From the NCBI GenBank assembly GCA_036015235.1, contig CP107926.1:2794001-2858000 (forward strand): a DNA stretch of 64,000 bases. The letters run 5' to 3'. The notes under the pieces were generated by a model that was given only the letters and a program-made list of their open reading frames with translations, did no database searches and was not told the origin of the DNA. This DNA comes from Streptomyces sp. NBC_00433. GTDB lineage: Bacteria; Actinomycetota; Actinomycetes; Streptomycetales; Streptomycetaceae. The stretch's first letter is position 1, and each line of letters begins with the position of its first letter. Below are positions 38,517-47,718 of the stretch, piece after piece. The translations under genes were made by a program, and so were the position numbers.

Positions 38517-38589
38517 TACCCCCGACCGGATTCGAACCGGCGCTACTGCCTTGAGAGGGCAGCGTGCTAGGCCGCTACACAACGGGGGC
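38517..38589 (-). tRNA. tRNA-Glu (CTC), copy 2
   Basis: 73 nt, identical to copy 1 except for one compensatory change in the anticodon stem (C-G to T-A pair). Same CTC anticodon; CCA is not encoded. 67 bp separates the two copies. Confidence 0.96.
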
Positions 38590-38605
38590 TTGCAATACAC
38601 ATGCG

Positions 38606-38677
38606 CTGGGGTACCAGGACTCGAACCTAGAACAACTGAACCAGAATCAGCCGTGTTGCCAATTACACCATACCCCA
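38606..38677 (-). tRNA. tRNA-Gln (CTG)
   Basis: A 72-nt cloverleaf with acceptor TGGGGTA/TACCCCA, anticodon loop TTCTGGT (anticodon CTG) and T-arm GGTTCGAGTCC. CCA is not encoded. It lies 16 bp upstream of the tRNA-Glu copy, so all three are probably one transcript. Confidence 0.95.
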
Positions 38678-38760
38678 CCAAAACGCAACCCCTGCGGGTC
38701 TTGTTCGGCTCGCGCTCCCGGCCGGGCCTTTCGGCCCTCTCGGGCGGCGCAGGAAGAACA

Positions 38761-39480
38761 TTACCCGATCAGGGACACCGCTCCAAAACGGGTATCGGAG
38801 CGCAGCAGTGCGGGGAGCTCGCCGAGCCCGGTGATCCTGGCCAGCTCCGGCCGGCCGCCGGCCCCGTGCCGGTCCAGCCAGATGCCGAGCAGGCCCGCCT
38901 CGGCCGCGCCGCGGGCGTCGATGTCCGGCTCGTTGCCGACGTAGGCGACCTCCGCGGGCGCCAGGTCCAGCGCCCGGCAGGCGGCGTGGAAGGCCTCGGC
39001 CGCGGGCTTGGAGATCCCCAGCTCCGCCGCGCACAGCAGCACCTCGAAGCGGTCCCTGACGCCCAGCAGGCGCAGCTTGCGGTCCTGGTGGGCGAAGGCG
39101 GAGTTGGACAGCACCGCGTGCCGGTAGCCGTCGGCCAGGCCGTCCAGCGCGGGCAGCGTGTCGGGGAAGAGCGCCCAGGCGGACTCGTAGTGCACCTTGT
39201 GCCGGTCGAACCACTCCTCGGCCTCGGCGTCGGTCAGCGGCAGCCCCAGGAAGTCCCGCACCCGCGCCCTGCGCTGCCCCTCGAAGTCGCACTCGCCCGC
39301 GGCGAAGCGCCGCCAGTGCTCGACGGTCAGGTCCCGCCAGTGGTCGAGGGCCCGCTCGACGCTGTCACAGCCGTCGGGCAGGCCCTCATGGTCGAGATGG
39401 CGCCGCATGCCGGTGCGCTCGGCGCTCCCGTAGTCGAAGATCGTGTCGTCGATGTCCCAGAGCACCGCACGGATCGCCAT
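38761..39480 (-). CDS. HAD-superfamily hydrolase (phosphatase)
   Basis: A 239-residue haloacid dehalogenase-like phosphatase. Motif I is LWDIDDTIFDYG with the nucleophilic aspartate, motif II HAVLSNSAF, motif III ISKPAAEAF, and motif IV AYVGNEPDIDARGAAEAG. A helical cap of about residues 15-95 contains EGQRRARVRDFLG. Subfamily IA members are often pyrimidine 5'-nucleotidase- or phosphoglycolate phosphatase-like, and the substrate cannot be read from sequence. ATG start at 39480. It follows gltX by 38 bp on the same strand. Confidence 0.9.
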   Translation of the reverse strand: MAIRAVLWDIDDTIFDYGSAERTGMRRHLDHEGLPDGCDSVERALDHWRDLTVEHWRRFAAGECDFEGQRRARVRDFLGLPLTDAEAEEWFDRHKVHYESAWALFPDTLPALDGLADGYRHAVLSNSAFAHQDRKLRLLGVRDRFEVLLCAAELGISKPAAEAFHAACRALDLAPAEVAYVGNEPDIDARGAAEAGLLGIWLDRHGAGGRPELARITGLGELPALLRSDTRFGAVSLIG

Positions 39481-39518
39481 ACGGCCAATCTAGCCGGAGC
39501 GGCCGCCCCGGCCCCGGC

Positions 39519-41003
39519 TCAGCCCGCCAGCCGGGCCAGCGCGCTGTCGATGCGGGCCAGGGCGCGGTCGCGGCCCAGCACCTGGAGGGACTCGAAGAGC
39601 GGCAGGCCGACGGTGCGGCCGGTGACCGCGACGCGGACCGGGGCCTGGGCCTTGCCGAGCTTGAGGCCGTGGGCCTCGCCGGCGGCCAGGACGGCCTCCT
39701 TCAGCGCCTCGGGGCTCGACCAGTCCGCGGCGGCCAGCTTCTCCCTGGCGGTGGCCAGCAGCGCGTCGGAGCCCTCCTTCATGGCCTTCGCCCAGGACGC
39801 CTCGTCGGCGGCCGGCTCGGGCAGGAAGAGGAAGTCGACGTTGGCGGTGATGTCGGACAGCACCGTCAGCCGGGTCTGCGCGTAGGGCGCGATGGCCTGC
39901 CAGGCCGCCTCGTCGAAGTCCTCGGGCGCCCAGGGCGCGTGCGGGGCCCGCAGCCACGGGGTGCAGGCGTCGGCGAAGGCGGCGGGGTCGAGCAGCCGGA
40001 TGTGGTCGGCGTTGATCGCCTCGGCCTTCTTCAGGTCGAAGCGCGCCGGATTGGCGTTGACGTCGCCGATGTCGAACTTGGCGACCATCTCGGCCGGTGT
40101 GAAGACGTCCCGGTCGGCGGAGTAGGACCAGCCAAGCAGCGACAGGTAGTTCAGCAGCCCCTCGGGCAGGAAGCCGCGCTCGCGGTAGAGGTTGAGCGAG
40201 GACTCCGGGTCGCGCTTGGACAGCTTCTTGTTGCCCTCGCCCATCACGTACGGCAGGTGCCCGAACTCCGGGATCTGCTTGGCGACACCCAGGCCGATCA
40301 GCGCCTCGTAGAGGGCGATCTGCCGCGGGGTGGAGGACAGCAGGTCCTCGCCGCGCAGCACGTGCGTGATGCCCATCAGGGCGTCGTCCACCGGGTTGAC
40401 CAGGGTGTAGAGCGGGGCGCCGCTGGCCCGGACGATGCCGTAGTCCGGCACGTTCTCCGGGGTGAAGGTCAGCTCGCCGCGCACCAGGTCGGTGAAGGTG
40501 ATCGCCTTGTCCGGCATGCGGAAGCGCACGATCGCGCCGCGGCCCTCTGCCAGGTAGCGGGCCGTCTGCTCGGCGGTCAGGTTGCGGCAGTGGCCGTCGT
40601 AGCCGGAGGGGCGGCCGGCGGCGCGGGCGGCCTCCCGGCGGGCGTCCAGCTCCTCGGTGCTGCAGTAGCAGTCGTACGCGTGCCCGGCCTCCTTGAGGCG
40701 GCGGGCCACATCGGCGTAGACGTCCATCCGCTGCGACTGCCGGTAGGGCGCGTGCGGGCCGCCGACCTCGGGGCCCTCGTCCCAGTCGAGGCCGAGCCAG
40801 CGCAGCGAGTCCAGCAGCGCCAGGTAGGACTCCTCGGAGTCGCGGGCGGCGTCGGTGTCCTCGATCCGCAGCACCAGGGTGCCCTGGTGGTGCCGGGCGA
40901 AGGCCCAGTTGAAAAGAGCGGTGCGGACCAGGCCCACGTGGGGGTTGCCGGTCGGCGAGGGGCAGAAGCGGACGCGTACGTCCGTGGAGGGTGCGCTAGC
41001 CAC
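39519..41003 (-). CDS. gltX: Glutamyl-tRNA synthetase
   Basis: A 494-residue class I synthetase. The HIGH-type motif is [20 protein letters not shown] and the KMSKS-type loop is [13 protein letters not shown]. The C-terminal anticodon domain ends [14 protein letters not shown]. Actinobacteria use GltX for tRNA-Glu and, with transamidation, for tRNA-Gln, and both substrate tRNAs are encoded 0.8-1.1 kb downstream. The GTG at 41003 overlaps the stop of the FAH gene by 8 bp. Confidence 0.97.
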   Translation of the reverse strand: MASAPSTDVRVRFCPSPTGNPHVGLVRTALFNWAFARHHQGTLVLRIEDTDAARDSEESYLALLDSLRWLGLDWDEGPEVGGPHAPYRQSQRMDVYADVARRLKEAGHAYDCYCSTEELDARREAARAAGRPSGYDGHCRNLTAEQTARYLAEGRGAIVRFRMPDKAITFTDLVRGELTFTPENVPDYGIVRASGAPLYTLVNPVDDALMGITHVLRGEDLLSSTPRQIALYEALIGLGVAKQIPEFGHLPYVMGEGNKKLSKRDPESSLNLYRERGFLPEGLLNYLSLLGWSYSADRDVFTPAEMVAKFDIGDVNANPARFDLKKAEAINADHIRLLDPAAFADACTPWLRAPHAPWAPEDFDEAAWQAIAPYAQTRLTVLSDITANVDFLFLPEPAADEASWAKAMKEGSDALLATAREKLAAADWSSPEALKEAVLAAGEAHGLKLGKAQAPVRVAVTGRTVGLPLFESLQVLGRDRALARIDSALARLAG

Positions 41004-41805
41004 GCGAGATCACCTTGTTGGTGAGAGTGCCGATGCCTTCGATGGTGACGGCGACCTCGTCGCCGGGGTGCAGCGGGCCGACCCCGGCCGGGGTGCCGGT
41101 GAGGATGACGTCGCCGGGCAGCAGGGTCATCGCCTCGGTGATGTTGACGATCAGGTCCTCGATGCGGTTGATCATCTGCCCGGTGCGGCCGGCCTGCCGC
41201 AGTTCGCCGTTGACGGTCGCGGTGATCGCCAGGTCGGCGGCGCCCGCCAGGTCGATGCCGGTCTCGATCCAGGGGCCGAGCGGGCAGGAGGAGTCGAAGC
41301 CCTTGGCCCTGGCCCACTGCTTCTCGGTCTGCTGGGTGTCGCGGGCGGTGACGTCGTTGGCGCAGGTGTAGCCGAGGATGACGTCCTTGACCCGTTCGCG
41401 CGGCACTTCCCTGCACAGCCGGCTGATGACGACCGCGAGCTCCGCCTCGTGGTGGACCTCGCGGGAGAACGACGGGTAGACGATGTTGTCGCCGGGGCCG
41501 ATGACCGAGGTGGACGGTTTGAAGAAGGCCCAGGGCGCGGCCGGCACCTCGTTGCCCAGCTCCGCGGCGTGGGCGGCGTAGTTGCGGCCGATGGCGACGA
41601 CCTTGTTGGGCAGGACCGGCGGCAGCAGGCGGACCTTGTCCAGCGGCACTTTCGTGCCCGACAGTTCGAAGTCGGCGAAGGGGACGCCCTTGATGATGTC
41701 GAGGACGAGGCCGTCGAAGCCGCTGGGGCCGCCGGTGCCGGTCGGGTCGCCCTCGACCGCGCCGAAGGCGACATTCCCGTCGATGGAGAACCTGGCGATG
41801 CGCAT
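40996..41805 (-). CDS. Fumarylacetoacetate hydrolase (FAH) family protein
   Basis: A 269-residue enzyme of the FAH fold. Family motifs: [41 protein letters not shown] (metal ligands Glu/Glu), [20 protein letters not shown] and [18 protein letters not shown]. Members act as oxaloacetate decarboxylases, acylpyruvate hydrolases or 2-hydroxyhepta-2,4-diene-1,7-dioate isomerases, and the sequence does not decide between these. It is co-oriented with gltX and overlaps it by 8 bp, so the two are likely co-transcribed. ATG start at 41805. Confidence 0.93.
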   Translation of the reverse strand: MRIARFSIDGNVAFGAVEGDPTGTGGPSGFDGLVLDIIKGVPFADFELSGTKVPLDKVRLLPPVLPNKVVAIGRNYAAHAAELGNEVPAAPWAFFKPSTSVIGPGDNIVYPSFSREVHHEAELAVVISRLCREVPRERVKDVILGYTCANDVTARDTQQTEKQWARAKGFDSSCPLGPWIETGIDLAGAADLAITATVNGELRQAGRTGQMINRIEDLIVNITEAMTLLPGDVILTGTPAGVGPLHPGDEVAVTIEGIGTLTNKVISRG

Positions 41806-41881
41806 GGGCCCAGCTTAGTAGTCCGGCACCGCTCCGCCCGCCGCCGCGTCGCCGCAGGTCAGGCCGCCACAGGAGTGGGGC

Positions 41882-42085
41882 TCAGCCCTCGACGTGGGAC
41901 TTCGGCAGCTCGTTGAGGACCGTGCGGCGCGGGTTCGCGGTGGACTGCGGCAGCTCGCGGACGGCGGCGGCGTCGGTCTCCGGCGCGGGCGGGGCGACCC
42001 CGAGTTCCGTCGCGTCCTTCAGGTGGGCGAGAGTGGTACGCCGCGGGTTGGCGATCATCTGCCGGAACATCAGGGTGGTCTTCAT
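41882..42085 (-). CDS. Small protein with duplicated ANPRRT motif (67 aa)
   Basis: A 67-residue protein beginning MKTTLMFRQMIANPRRTTLA and ending ANPRRTVLNELPKSHVEG. The octapeptide ANPRRT[TV]L occurs twice (residues 12-19 and 50-57), separated by an acidic, Ala/Pro-rich spacer. No signal peptide, cysteine or known domain is seen. Codon third positions are GC-rich, as in real genes here. The ribosome site is weak (GAGG about 13 nt upstream of the ATG). It sits 76 bp upstream of the FAH gene and is divergent from cvnA1. I do not recognise the family. A peptide, RNA-binding or regulatory role is open. Confidence 0.6.
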   Translation of the reverse strand: MKTTLMFRQMIANPRRTTLAHLKDATELGVAPPAPETDAAAVRELPQSTANPRRTVLNELPKSHVEG

Positions 42086-42670
42086 CGGCCGTCGGGACCT
42101 CGGGGGCTCGGCGGACCGCGCGAGGCGGGCCGCGGTTGACAGAAGTGCGCTTCGTGTAAACCACCACGCTAGCGGCGGCCATTCCCCTCGCCCGGCGTCC
42201 CAGACGTCTGACGGGTTGTGATTTTGCTCACCAAGTGAGCGGCAATTCCGTCATTACGGGCACACCTCCTCGGTGCCCTATTCGGACATCCCACTCCGAC
42301 CACCGGAAAACACCCACGCATGACCGGTCCCGAGCGACCGGTGCGACCTGTGCAAGCTTGACCCCAAGGTCCGTATTACCCCGATTTCGGGGAATCCTAG
42401 ATCGACGGAACGTGCGGACCGCTGGACAGTCAGTCACGGAATCCAACAGGTCGGCTACGGGCCTTGTTGGGAGATCCAGCACTGTGCTGGAATTCCCCGG
42501 ACCGCCGCATCACATCGAGCCGGCGCGCAGGGGGCGCGTACGAGCACCGAGCGGCGGTGAAGGGCTACAACGGCCTCCTCGCCATTCGGGGCGGCCCCGG
42601 CCCCCATGAACTCGACACCGTCCTGTCCGCTTCACCGCGGGGGACGCCTGGTCCAGAGGTTGCGACGCTA
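42086..42670. other. Long leader region upstream of cvnA1
   Basis: These 585 bp hold no convincing gene. Features seen are TTGACA at 42136-42141 on the plus strand without a good -10, a CCCCGA-TT-TCGGGG hairpin at 42379-42392, and a perfect 15-nt palindrome CCAGCACTGTGCTGG at 42476-42490. The palindrome overlaps the 12-mer GTGCTGGAATTC (42484-42495) that also occurs upstream of cvnA2. Conservon promoters probably lie here. Confidence 0.5.
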
Positions 42671-45600
42671 GTGCAGGGACGTTTCAAGAGGGACAGCGGC
42701 ACGGCGGGCGACCCGGAGCAGCAGCCCGGCGGGACCGGCAACGGTCCTGCCCAGGCGGCAGGCGACTCCGGGGGCGCCACGCCGGGAACGGCTGCGGCCA
42801 CCGGACGGACGAGCACGCCCAGCGGTATCGAGGCGGGCCGGATCACCGGCCTGGACAGCAAACCGGGACCGCGAATAGCGATGCGCAACTGGCGCATCAG
42901 CACCCGCCTGGTCTCGCTGCTCGCCCTACCGGTGGTCACCGCCGGCGCGCTCGGCGGCCTGCGCATCCACAACTCGCTGCAGAACATCAACCAGCTGCAG
43001 CGGATGAACTCGCTGACCGACATCGCCGAGCACGCGACCGACCTGGCCGACGCCCTGGCCGAGGAGCGGGACAGCGCGGCCGGCCCGCTGAGCGCCGGCA
43101 GCCCCACCGACTCGGTCGCCGCCACCCGGCAGACCACGGACCGCGAGTACAAGCTCTACCGCGACGCGAGCGACAACATCTCGTCGAGCGACTCGCTGTT
43201 CACCGGTGTGCGCTCCAGCCTGATCGCGATCGACACCCAGCTGACCCAGCTCAGCCAGCTGCGGGACCAGGCCTTCACCAGCCAGTCCTCGATCGCCCAG
43301 ACCGTCAACTCCTACGACGGCCTCATCCAGTCCCTGCTGGGCCTGTCCGTCGACATGGCGCAGGCCACGCAGAACTCGGAGATGGTGACCTCCACCCGTG
43401 CGCTGGCGGCGTTCTCGTCCGCCAAGGAGTACGAGTCCATCCAGCGCGCGGTGATCAGCGCCGCGCTGGCCAAGGGCAGGCACCTCGACGGCAGCGACTA
43501 CCAGTCGGTGAAGTGGGGTGCCGCCAACGAGGACATCAGCATCACCCGTTTCCAGACCCTCTACGGCACCACGAGCGCCGAGCTGCTCAAGCCGATCCAG
43601 GGCGGCAACGACACGATCACCGCGCACGACGTGATGCGCGAGCGGATCGCCGGCACGCCCGACGCGATCAACGGCGTCACCATCTCCTACCTGGACTGGG
43701 ACGACGCCGCCAAGGCCAAGATCGACGCGATGAACCGCATCGAGCGGTCGCTGCTGAACGAGCTGCGGCAGAAGTCGCTCGAACTGCAGAGCACGGCCAA
43801 GCAGGACGCGCTGATCGCCGGTGCGATCATCCTGCTGGTCCTCGGTGTCGCCGTCGTCGGCGCCTTCGTCGTCGCCCGCTCCATGATCCGCTCGCTGCGC
43901 AGGCTGCAGCAGACCGCGCAGGACGTCGCCCAGAAGCGGCTGCCCGACCTGGTCAAGCAGCTGTCGGACACCGACCCGCAGGACGTCGACACCTCGGTCG
44001 AGTCGATCGGCATCAACAGCCGCGACGAGATCGGCCAGGTGGCCCGCGCCTTCGACGAGGTCCACAGCGAGGCGGTCCGGCTGGCCGCCGAGCAGGCGCT
44101 GCTGCGAGGCAACGTCAACGCGATGTTCACCAACCTCTCCCGCCGCAGCCAGGGCCTCATCCAGCGCCAGCTGTCGCTGATCTCCGAGCTGGAGTCCCGC
44201 GAGGCCGACCCGGACCAGCTGTCGTCGCTGTTCAAGCTGGACCACCTCGCGACCCGTATGCGCCGCAACGGTGAGAACCTGCTGGTCCTCGCCGGTGAGG
44301 AGCCGGGCCGCCGGTGGACCCGCCCGGTCCCGCTGGTCGACGTGCTGCGCGCCGCGGCCTCCGAGGTGGAGCAGTACGAGCGCATCGAGCTGACATCGGT
44401 GCCGTCGGCCGAGGTCACCGGCCGTATCGTCAACGACCTCGTCCACCTGCTCGCCGAGCTGCTGGAGAACGCGACGTCGTTCTCCTCGCCGCAGACCAAG
44501 GTGCGGGTCACCGGTCACGCGCTGCCGGACGGCCGGGTGCTCATCGAGATCCACGACACCGGTATCGGCCTGTCGCCCGAGGACCTGGCCGACATCAACG
44601 AGCGGCTGGCCAACCCGCCGACCGTCGACGTCGCGGTGTCCCGCCGCATGGGCCTGTTCGTGGTCGGCCGGCTGTCCCTGCGGCACGGCATCCGCATCCA
44701 GCTCCGCCCGTCGGACTCCGGCGGTACGACCGCCCTGGTCATGCTGCCGGTCGACGTGACGCAGGGCGGTGCGGGCGCCAAGGGCAACACCATGGGCGGC
44801 CCCCGCGCCGGCGCCACTCCCCCGGCGGCGGCCGCAGCCGCGGCCGGCGGCGGCATCGCCGGCGCCTTCGGCAGCGCACCGGCCTCGACGCCGGTCCCCA
44901 GGGCCCCGCAGCGCGGCCAGGTCGGCGGCGGCGCGCAGCGCCCGGCGCTGGCCCCGGGCGCGGGACGGCCCGGCGGCGCACCGCAGCAGCCGGGGACGCC
45001 CCGCTGGGCGGCCCAGGACGGCTCGCAGGGCTTCCCCGCCGACGACCGCGGCATGCAGGACACCCCGCGCGGCCACGAGGACGTCGAGGCGGCTCCCGCT
45101 TTCGACGCCTTCGACGGCAGCGGGCCCGGCCAGGGGCAGGACACCGGCGCCAGGGCGGACTTCCGGCAGGGCGGCGACGACTCCTACGGCGGCCAGCAGG
45201 GCAACCGGCAGTTCCCGCCGCCGCAGCAGCAGGGCACCGGGCCGAGCGGCTTCCGCTCCGACGTCTTCGGCGGCCGTCCCGGGCCGCGACAGGGCGGCGG
45301 CAACGACCAGCAGCGCCCGCAGGGCGGCCCCGGCGACACCGCGCAGTTCCCGCCGGTGCGCGACGACTTCCCGCAGCAGGGCGGCACCGGGCAGTTCCCG
45401 GCCCAGCGCGGCAACGACGGCCAGGACTTCGGCCGCGCGCCCCGCAGCCCGCAGGAGACCTACGGCACCGGGCAGTTCCCGGTCCAGGGCGGCCCCGGCG
45501 ACACCGGACAGTTCCCGCGCCCCGGCCAGGAGCGCACCGACGGCACCGGACAGTTCCCGGTCCAGGGCGGCCCCGGCGACACCGGACAGTTCGCCCGACC

Positions 45601-46786
45601 CGGCCACGGACGCACCGACGGCACCGGACAGTTCCCCGTCCAGAACGGTCCCGGCGACACCGGACAGTTCCCGCGCCCCGGCCACGGACGCACCGACGGC
45701 ACCGGGCAGTACCCGGTCCAGGGCGGCCCCGGCGACACCGGACAGTTCGCCCGACCCGGCCACGGACGCACCGACGGCACCGGACAGTTCCCCGTCCAGA
45801 ACGGCCCCGGCGACACCGGACAGTTCCCGGTGCCGCAGCCGCCCGGCCAGGGGGGTCCCGGTGACACCGCGCAGTTCCCGGCCGTCCGCGCCGACGACAC
45901 CTTCGGCGGCGGGCAGTACGCCCCGCCCGCCGGCGGCCGTCCGCAGGGCGGGCCCGGCTACCGCGACGGCGGCGCACCGCAGCAGCCGTACGACACCGGC
46001 CGGCAGCAGATGCCGGGCCAGGAGCGTACCGACGTCACCGGGCAGCACCCGATGGCACCGCAGCCGGGTGGGCAGGGCGGCCACGGGCCGTTCCAGCAGC
46101 GGCCGGGACAGCAGCCGCCGCAGCAGCCCGCGGAGCCGATGGCGCTGCCGCCGGCGCAGACCAGGGGCGACGAGCCCACGCCGATCTTCTCGGCGATCGA
46201 GTCCGACTGGTTCCGCACCGGCCAGGCGGAGCGAATGCAGCAGATCCACGTCGAGCAGAGCGCGCGCGGCCAGCAGCAGGCCCCGCCGGCGCCCCGCCCG
46301 GTGGGCCGCACCGCACCGCCGCAGCGGCCGCGTACCGAACGCCCGACCCCCGCGGGTCCGCAGCGGCCCGGCACCAGCGCGCCGCAGCAGCAGGCGCCCG
46401 CGCCGACCGCGCCGGGACCGGCTGCTTCGCCCGCCGCCTCGGCGGCGGCGCCGCCCGCGCCCTCGGCAAAGCCGTTGCCGCGCGAGACGCCGAACTGGCG
46501 CACCTCGCCCAACGACGCGCTGCGCCAGCGGGCCGAGGCGGTCCGCGAGCCGTCGGCAGGCGGGGTCACCCCCTCCGGGCTGCCGCGTCGGGTGCCGCGG
46601 GCGAATCTCGTCGCCGGTGGTGCGGCCCAGGCGCCGCAGCCCCAGCAGGGCGGTCCCCAGGTCTCCCGTTCGCCCGACGACGTCCGCGGGCGGCTGACCA
46701 ATCTCCGGCGGGGTATCCAGCAGGGCCGGGAGGCCGGCGGCACGACCGATGGCCGCGGTTTCGGTACGAATCATCAGGAGCGTTAG
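42671..46786 (+). CDS. cvnA1: Conservon sensor-kinase-like protein CvnA1
   Basis: A 1371-residue membrane protein. Layout: cytoplasmic N-terminus to about 75; TM1 about 79-99; extracytoplasmic nitrate-sensor-like helical domain; TM2 about 380-402; HAMP; a dimerisation region with LDHLATRMRRNGENLLVLAG; then an HATPase domain (LLAELLENATSFSSPQTKVR near 596, HDTGIGLSPEDLADINE, RRMGLFVVGRLSLRHGI). The remaining 675 residues are Pro/Gly/Gln-rich, include 26-residue repeats, and end with a block shared with CvnA2. GTG 42671 is chosen by homology (QGRFKRDSG); AGAGG lies 11 nt upstream, and cvnA2 is arranged the same way. It is the first gene of cvn1. Its autokinase activity and ligand are unknown. 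Confidence 0.88.
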   Translation: MQGRFKRDSGTAGDPEQQPGGTGNGPAQAAGDSGGATPGTAAATGRTSTPSGIEAGRITGLDSKPGPRIAMRNWRISTRLVSLLALPVVTAGALGGLRIHNSLQNINQLQRMNSLTDIAEHATDLADALAEERDSAAGPLSAGSPTDSVAATRQTTDREYKLYRDASDNISSSDSLFTGVRSSLIAIDTQLTQLSQLRDQAFTSQSSIAQTVNSYDGLIQSLLGLSVDMAQATQNSEMVTSTRALAAFSSAKEYESIQRAVISAALAKGRHLDGSDYQSVKWGAANEDISITRFQTLYGTTSAELLKPIQGGNDTITAHDVMRERIAGTPDAINGVTISYLDWDDAAKAKIDAMNRIERSLLNELRQKSLELQSTAKQDALIAGAIILLVLGVAVVGAFVVARSMIRSLRRLQQTAQDVAQKRLPDLVKQLSDTDPQDVDTSVESIGINSRDEIGQVARAFDEVHSEAVRLAAEQALLRGNVNAMFTNLSRRSQGLIQRQLSLISELESREADPDQLSSLFKLDHLATRMRRNGENLLVLAGEEPGRRWTRPVPLVDVLRAAASEVEQYERIELTSVPSAEVTGRIVNDLVHLLAELLENATSFSSPQTKVRVTGHALPDGRVLIEIHDTGIGLSPEDLADINERLANPPTVDVAVSRRMGLFVVGRLSLRHGIRIQLRPSDSGGTTALVMLPVDVTQGGAGAKGNTMGGPRAGATPPAAAAAAAGGGIAGAFGSAPASTPVPRAPQRGQVGGGAQRPALAPGAGRPGGAPQQPGTPRWAAQDGSQGFPADDRGMQDTPRGHEDVEAAPAFDAFDGSGPGQGQDTGARADFRQGGDDSYGGQQGNRQFPPPQQQGTGPSGFRSDVFGGRPGPRQGGGNDQQRPQGGPGDTAQFPPVRDDFPQQGGTGQFPAQRGNDGQDFGRAPRSPQETYGTGQFPVQGGPGDTGQFPRPGQERTDGTGQFPVQGGPGDTGQFARPGHGRTDGTGQFPVQNGPGDTGQFPRPGHGRTDGTGQYPVQGGPGDTGQFARPGHGRTDGTGQFPVQNGPGDTGQFPVPQPPGQGGPGDTAQFPAVRADDTFGGGQYAPPAGGRPQGGPGYRDGGAPQQPYDTGRQQMPGQERTDVTGQHPMAPQPGGQGGHGPFQQRPGQQPPQQPAEPMALPPAQTRGDEPTPIFSAIESDWFRTGQAERMQQIHVEQSARGQQQAPPAPRPVGRTAPPQRPRTERPTPAGPQRPGTSAPQQQAPAPTAPGPAASPAASAAAPPAPSAKPLPRETPNWRTSPNDALRQRAEAVREPSAGGVTPSGLPRRVPRANLVAGGAAQAPQPQQGGPQVSRSPDDVRGRLTNLRRGIQQGREAGGTTDGRGFGTNHQER
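45464..45832 (+). repeat. 78-bp tandem repeats in the cvnA1 tail
   Basis: Units start at 45464, 45542, 45620, 45698 and 45776. Four full 78-bp copies and a partial fifth encode GTGQFPVQGGPGDTGQF followed by [PA]RPGHGRTD (26 residues). Looser copies of the TGQFP/TAQFP motif flank the array from about 45340 to 45900. Confidence 0.9.
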
Positions 46787-47209
46787 TTGAGTGCGATGAG
46801 CCAGGCGGCACAGAACCTGAACTGGTTGATCACCAACTTCGTGGACAACACCCCCGGGGTGTCCCACACCGTGGTGGTCTCCGCCGACGGCCTGCTGCTC
46901 GCGATGTCCGACGGATTCCCCCGCGACCGCGCCGACCAGCTCGCCGCCGTAGCCTCCGGCCTGACCTCGCTCACCGCCGGAGCCTCCCGCATCTTCGAAG
47001 GCGGCAGCGTCAACCAGACCGTCGTCGAGATGGAACGCGGCTTCCTCTTCATCATGTCCGTCTCCGACGGCTCCTCCCTGGCCGTACTCGCCCACCCCGA
47101 GTGCGACATCGGCCTCGTCGGCTACGAAATGGCCCTGCTCGTCGACCGCGCAGGCACCGTCCTCACCCCCGACCTCAGGGCCGAACTCCAGGGCAGTCTC
47201 ATGCACTGA
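46787..47209 (+). CDS. cvnB1: Conservon Roadblock/LC7 protein CvnB1
   Basis: A 140-residue Roadblock/LC7 protein (AAQNLNWLITNFVDNTPGVS, ADGLLLAMSDGFPRDRADQL, GSSLAVLAHPECDIGLVGYE). Roadblock proteins act as cofactors of Ras-like GTPases, here CvnD. The TTG at 46787 directly follows the cvnA1 TAG. AGGAG lies 6 nt before this TTG but 15 nt before the ATG at 46796, so TTG is preferred. From 46794 to 47196 the DNA is identical to cvnB2. Its codons include GTA, GAA and other choices rarer in the neighbouring genes. Confidence 0.95.
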   Translation: MSAMSQAAQNLNWLITNFVDNTPGVSHTVVVSADGLLLAMSDGFPRDRADQLAAVASGLTSLTAGASRIFEGGSVNQTVVEMERGFLFIMSVSDGSSLAVLAHPECDIGLVGYEMALLVDRAGTVLTPDLRAELQGSLMH

Positions 47210-47304
47210 AGCCCATCCCGGCCCCTGCCCGGTTTCCCCCATCCGCCCGTTTGTTCCCGTTTTTCCGCACCGCAACACGCACTGCCCGGACACGGAGGAC
47301 CCTC

Positions 47305-47718
47305 ATGACCCCGCCACCCGCCTCGCCGGGCCAAGGCCCGTACGGCGCGTCCCACCACGCGCCGTACGGAGTGGAAGGTGATCAGCCGCTGGTGCGGCCG
47401 TACGCCATGACCGGTGGCCGGACCAGGCCGCGCTATCAGCTCGCGATAGAGGCGCTGGTCAGCACGACAGCCGACCCGGCGCAGTATGCGGGACTGCTGC
47501 CCGAGCACCAGCGGATCTGCCACCTGACGCGGGAGATCAAGTCGGTGGCCGAAATCTCGGCGCTGCTGGCCATCCCGCTGGGTGTGGCCCGGATTCTCGT
47601 GGCCGACCTCGCCGAGGCCGGCATGGTCGCCATCCACCAGCCCGGCAGCGGCGAGGCCGGCGGCCAGCCTGATGTGACACTGCTTGAGAGGGTGCTCAGT
47701 GGACTTCGGAAGCTCTAG
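47305..47718 (+). CDS. cvnC1: Conservon DUF742 protein CvnC1
   Basis: A 137-residue DUF742 protein. A Pro/Gly/Tyr-rich N-terminus leads to VRPYAMTGGRTRPRYQLAIE, then HQRICHLTREIKSVAEISAL and a winged-helix-like ARILVADLAEAGMVAIH, ending DVTLLERVLSGLRKL. DUF742 proteins bind other conservon parts, and DNA binding is unproven. ATG 47305 with GGAGG upstream. The last 20 bp overlap the cvnD1 start. Confidence 0.93.
   Translation: MTPPPASPGQGPYGASHHAPYGVEGDQPLVRPYAMTGGRTRPRYQLAIEALVSTTADPAQYAGLLPEHQRICHLTREIKSVAEISALLAIPLGVARILVADLAEAGMVAIHQPGSGEAGGQPDVTLLERVLSGLRKL

Noticed and set aside
41882..42085. The small ANPRRT protein as a RiPP precursor
   Set aside because: No cyclase, dehydratase, radical SAM or transporter gene is nearby and no leader-core boundary is evident. 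It is kept only as an unknown gene.
42926..47293. A 1455-codon minus-strand frame across cvnA1
   Set aside because: It is antisense to a clearly conserved sensor protein and shows no family signature.
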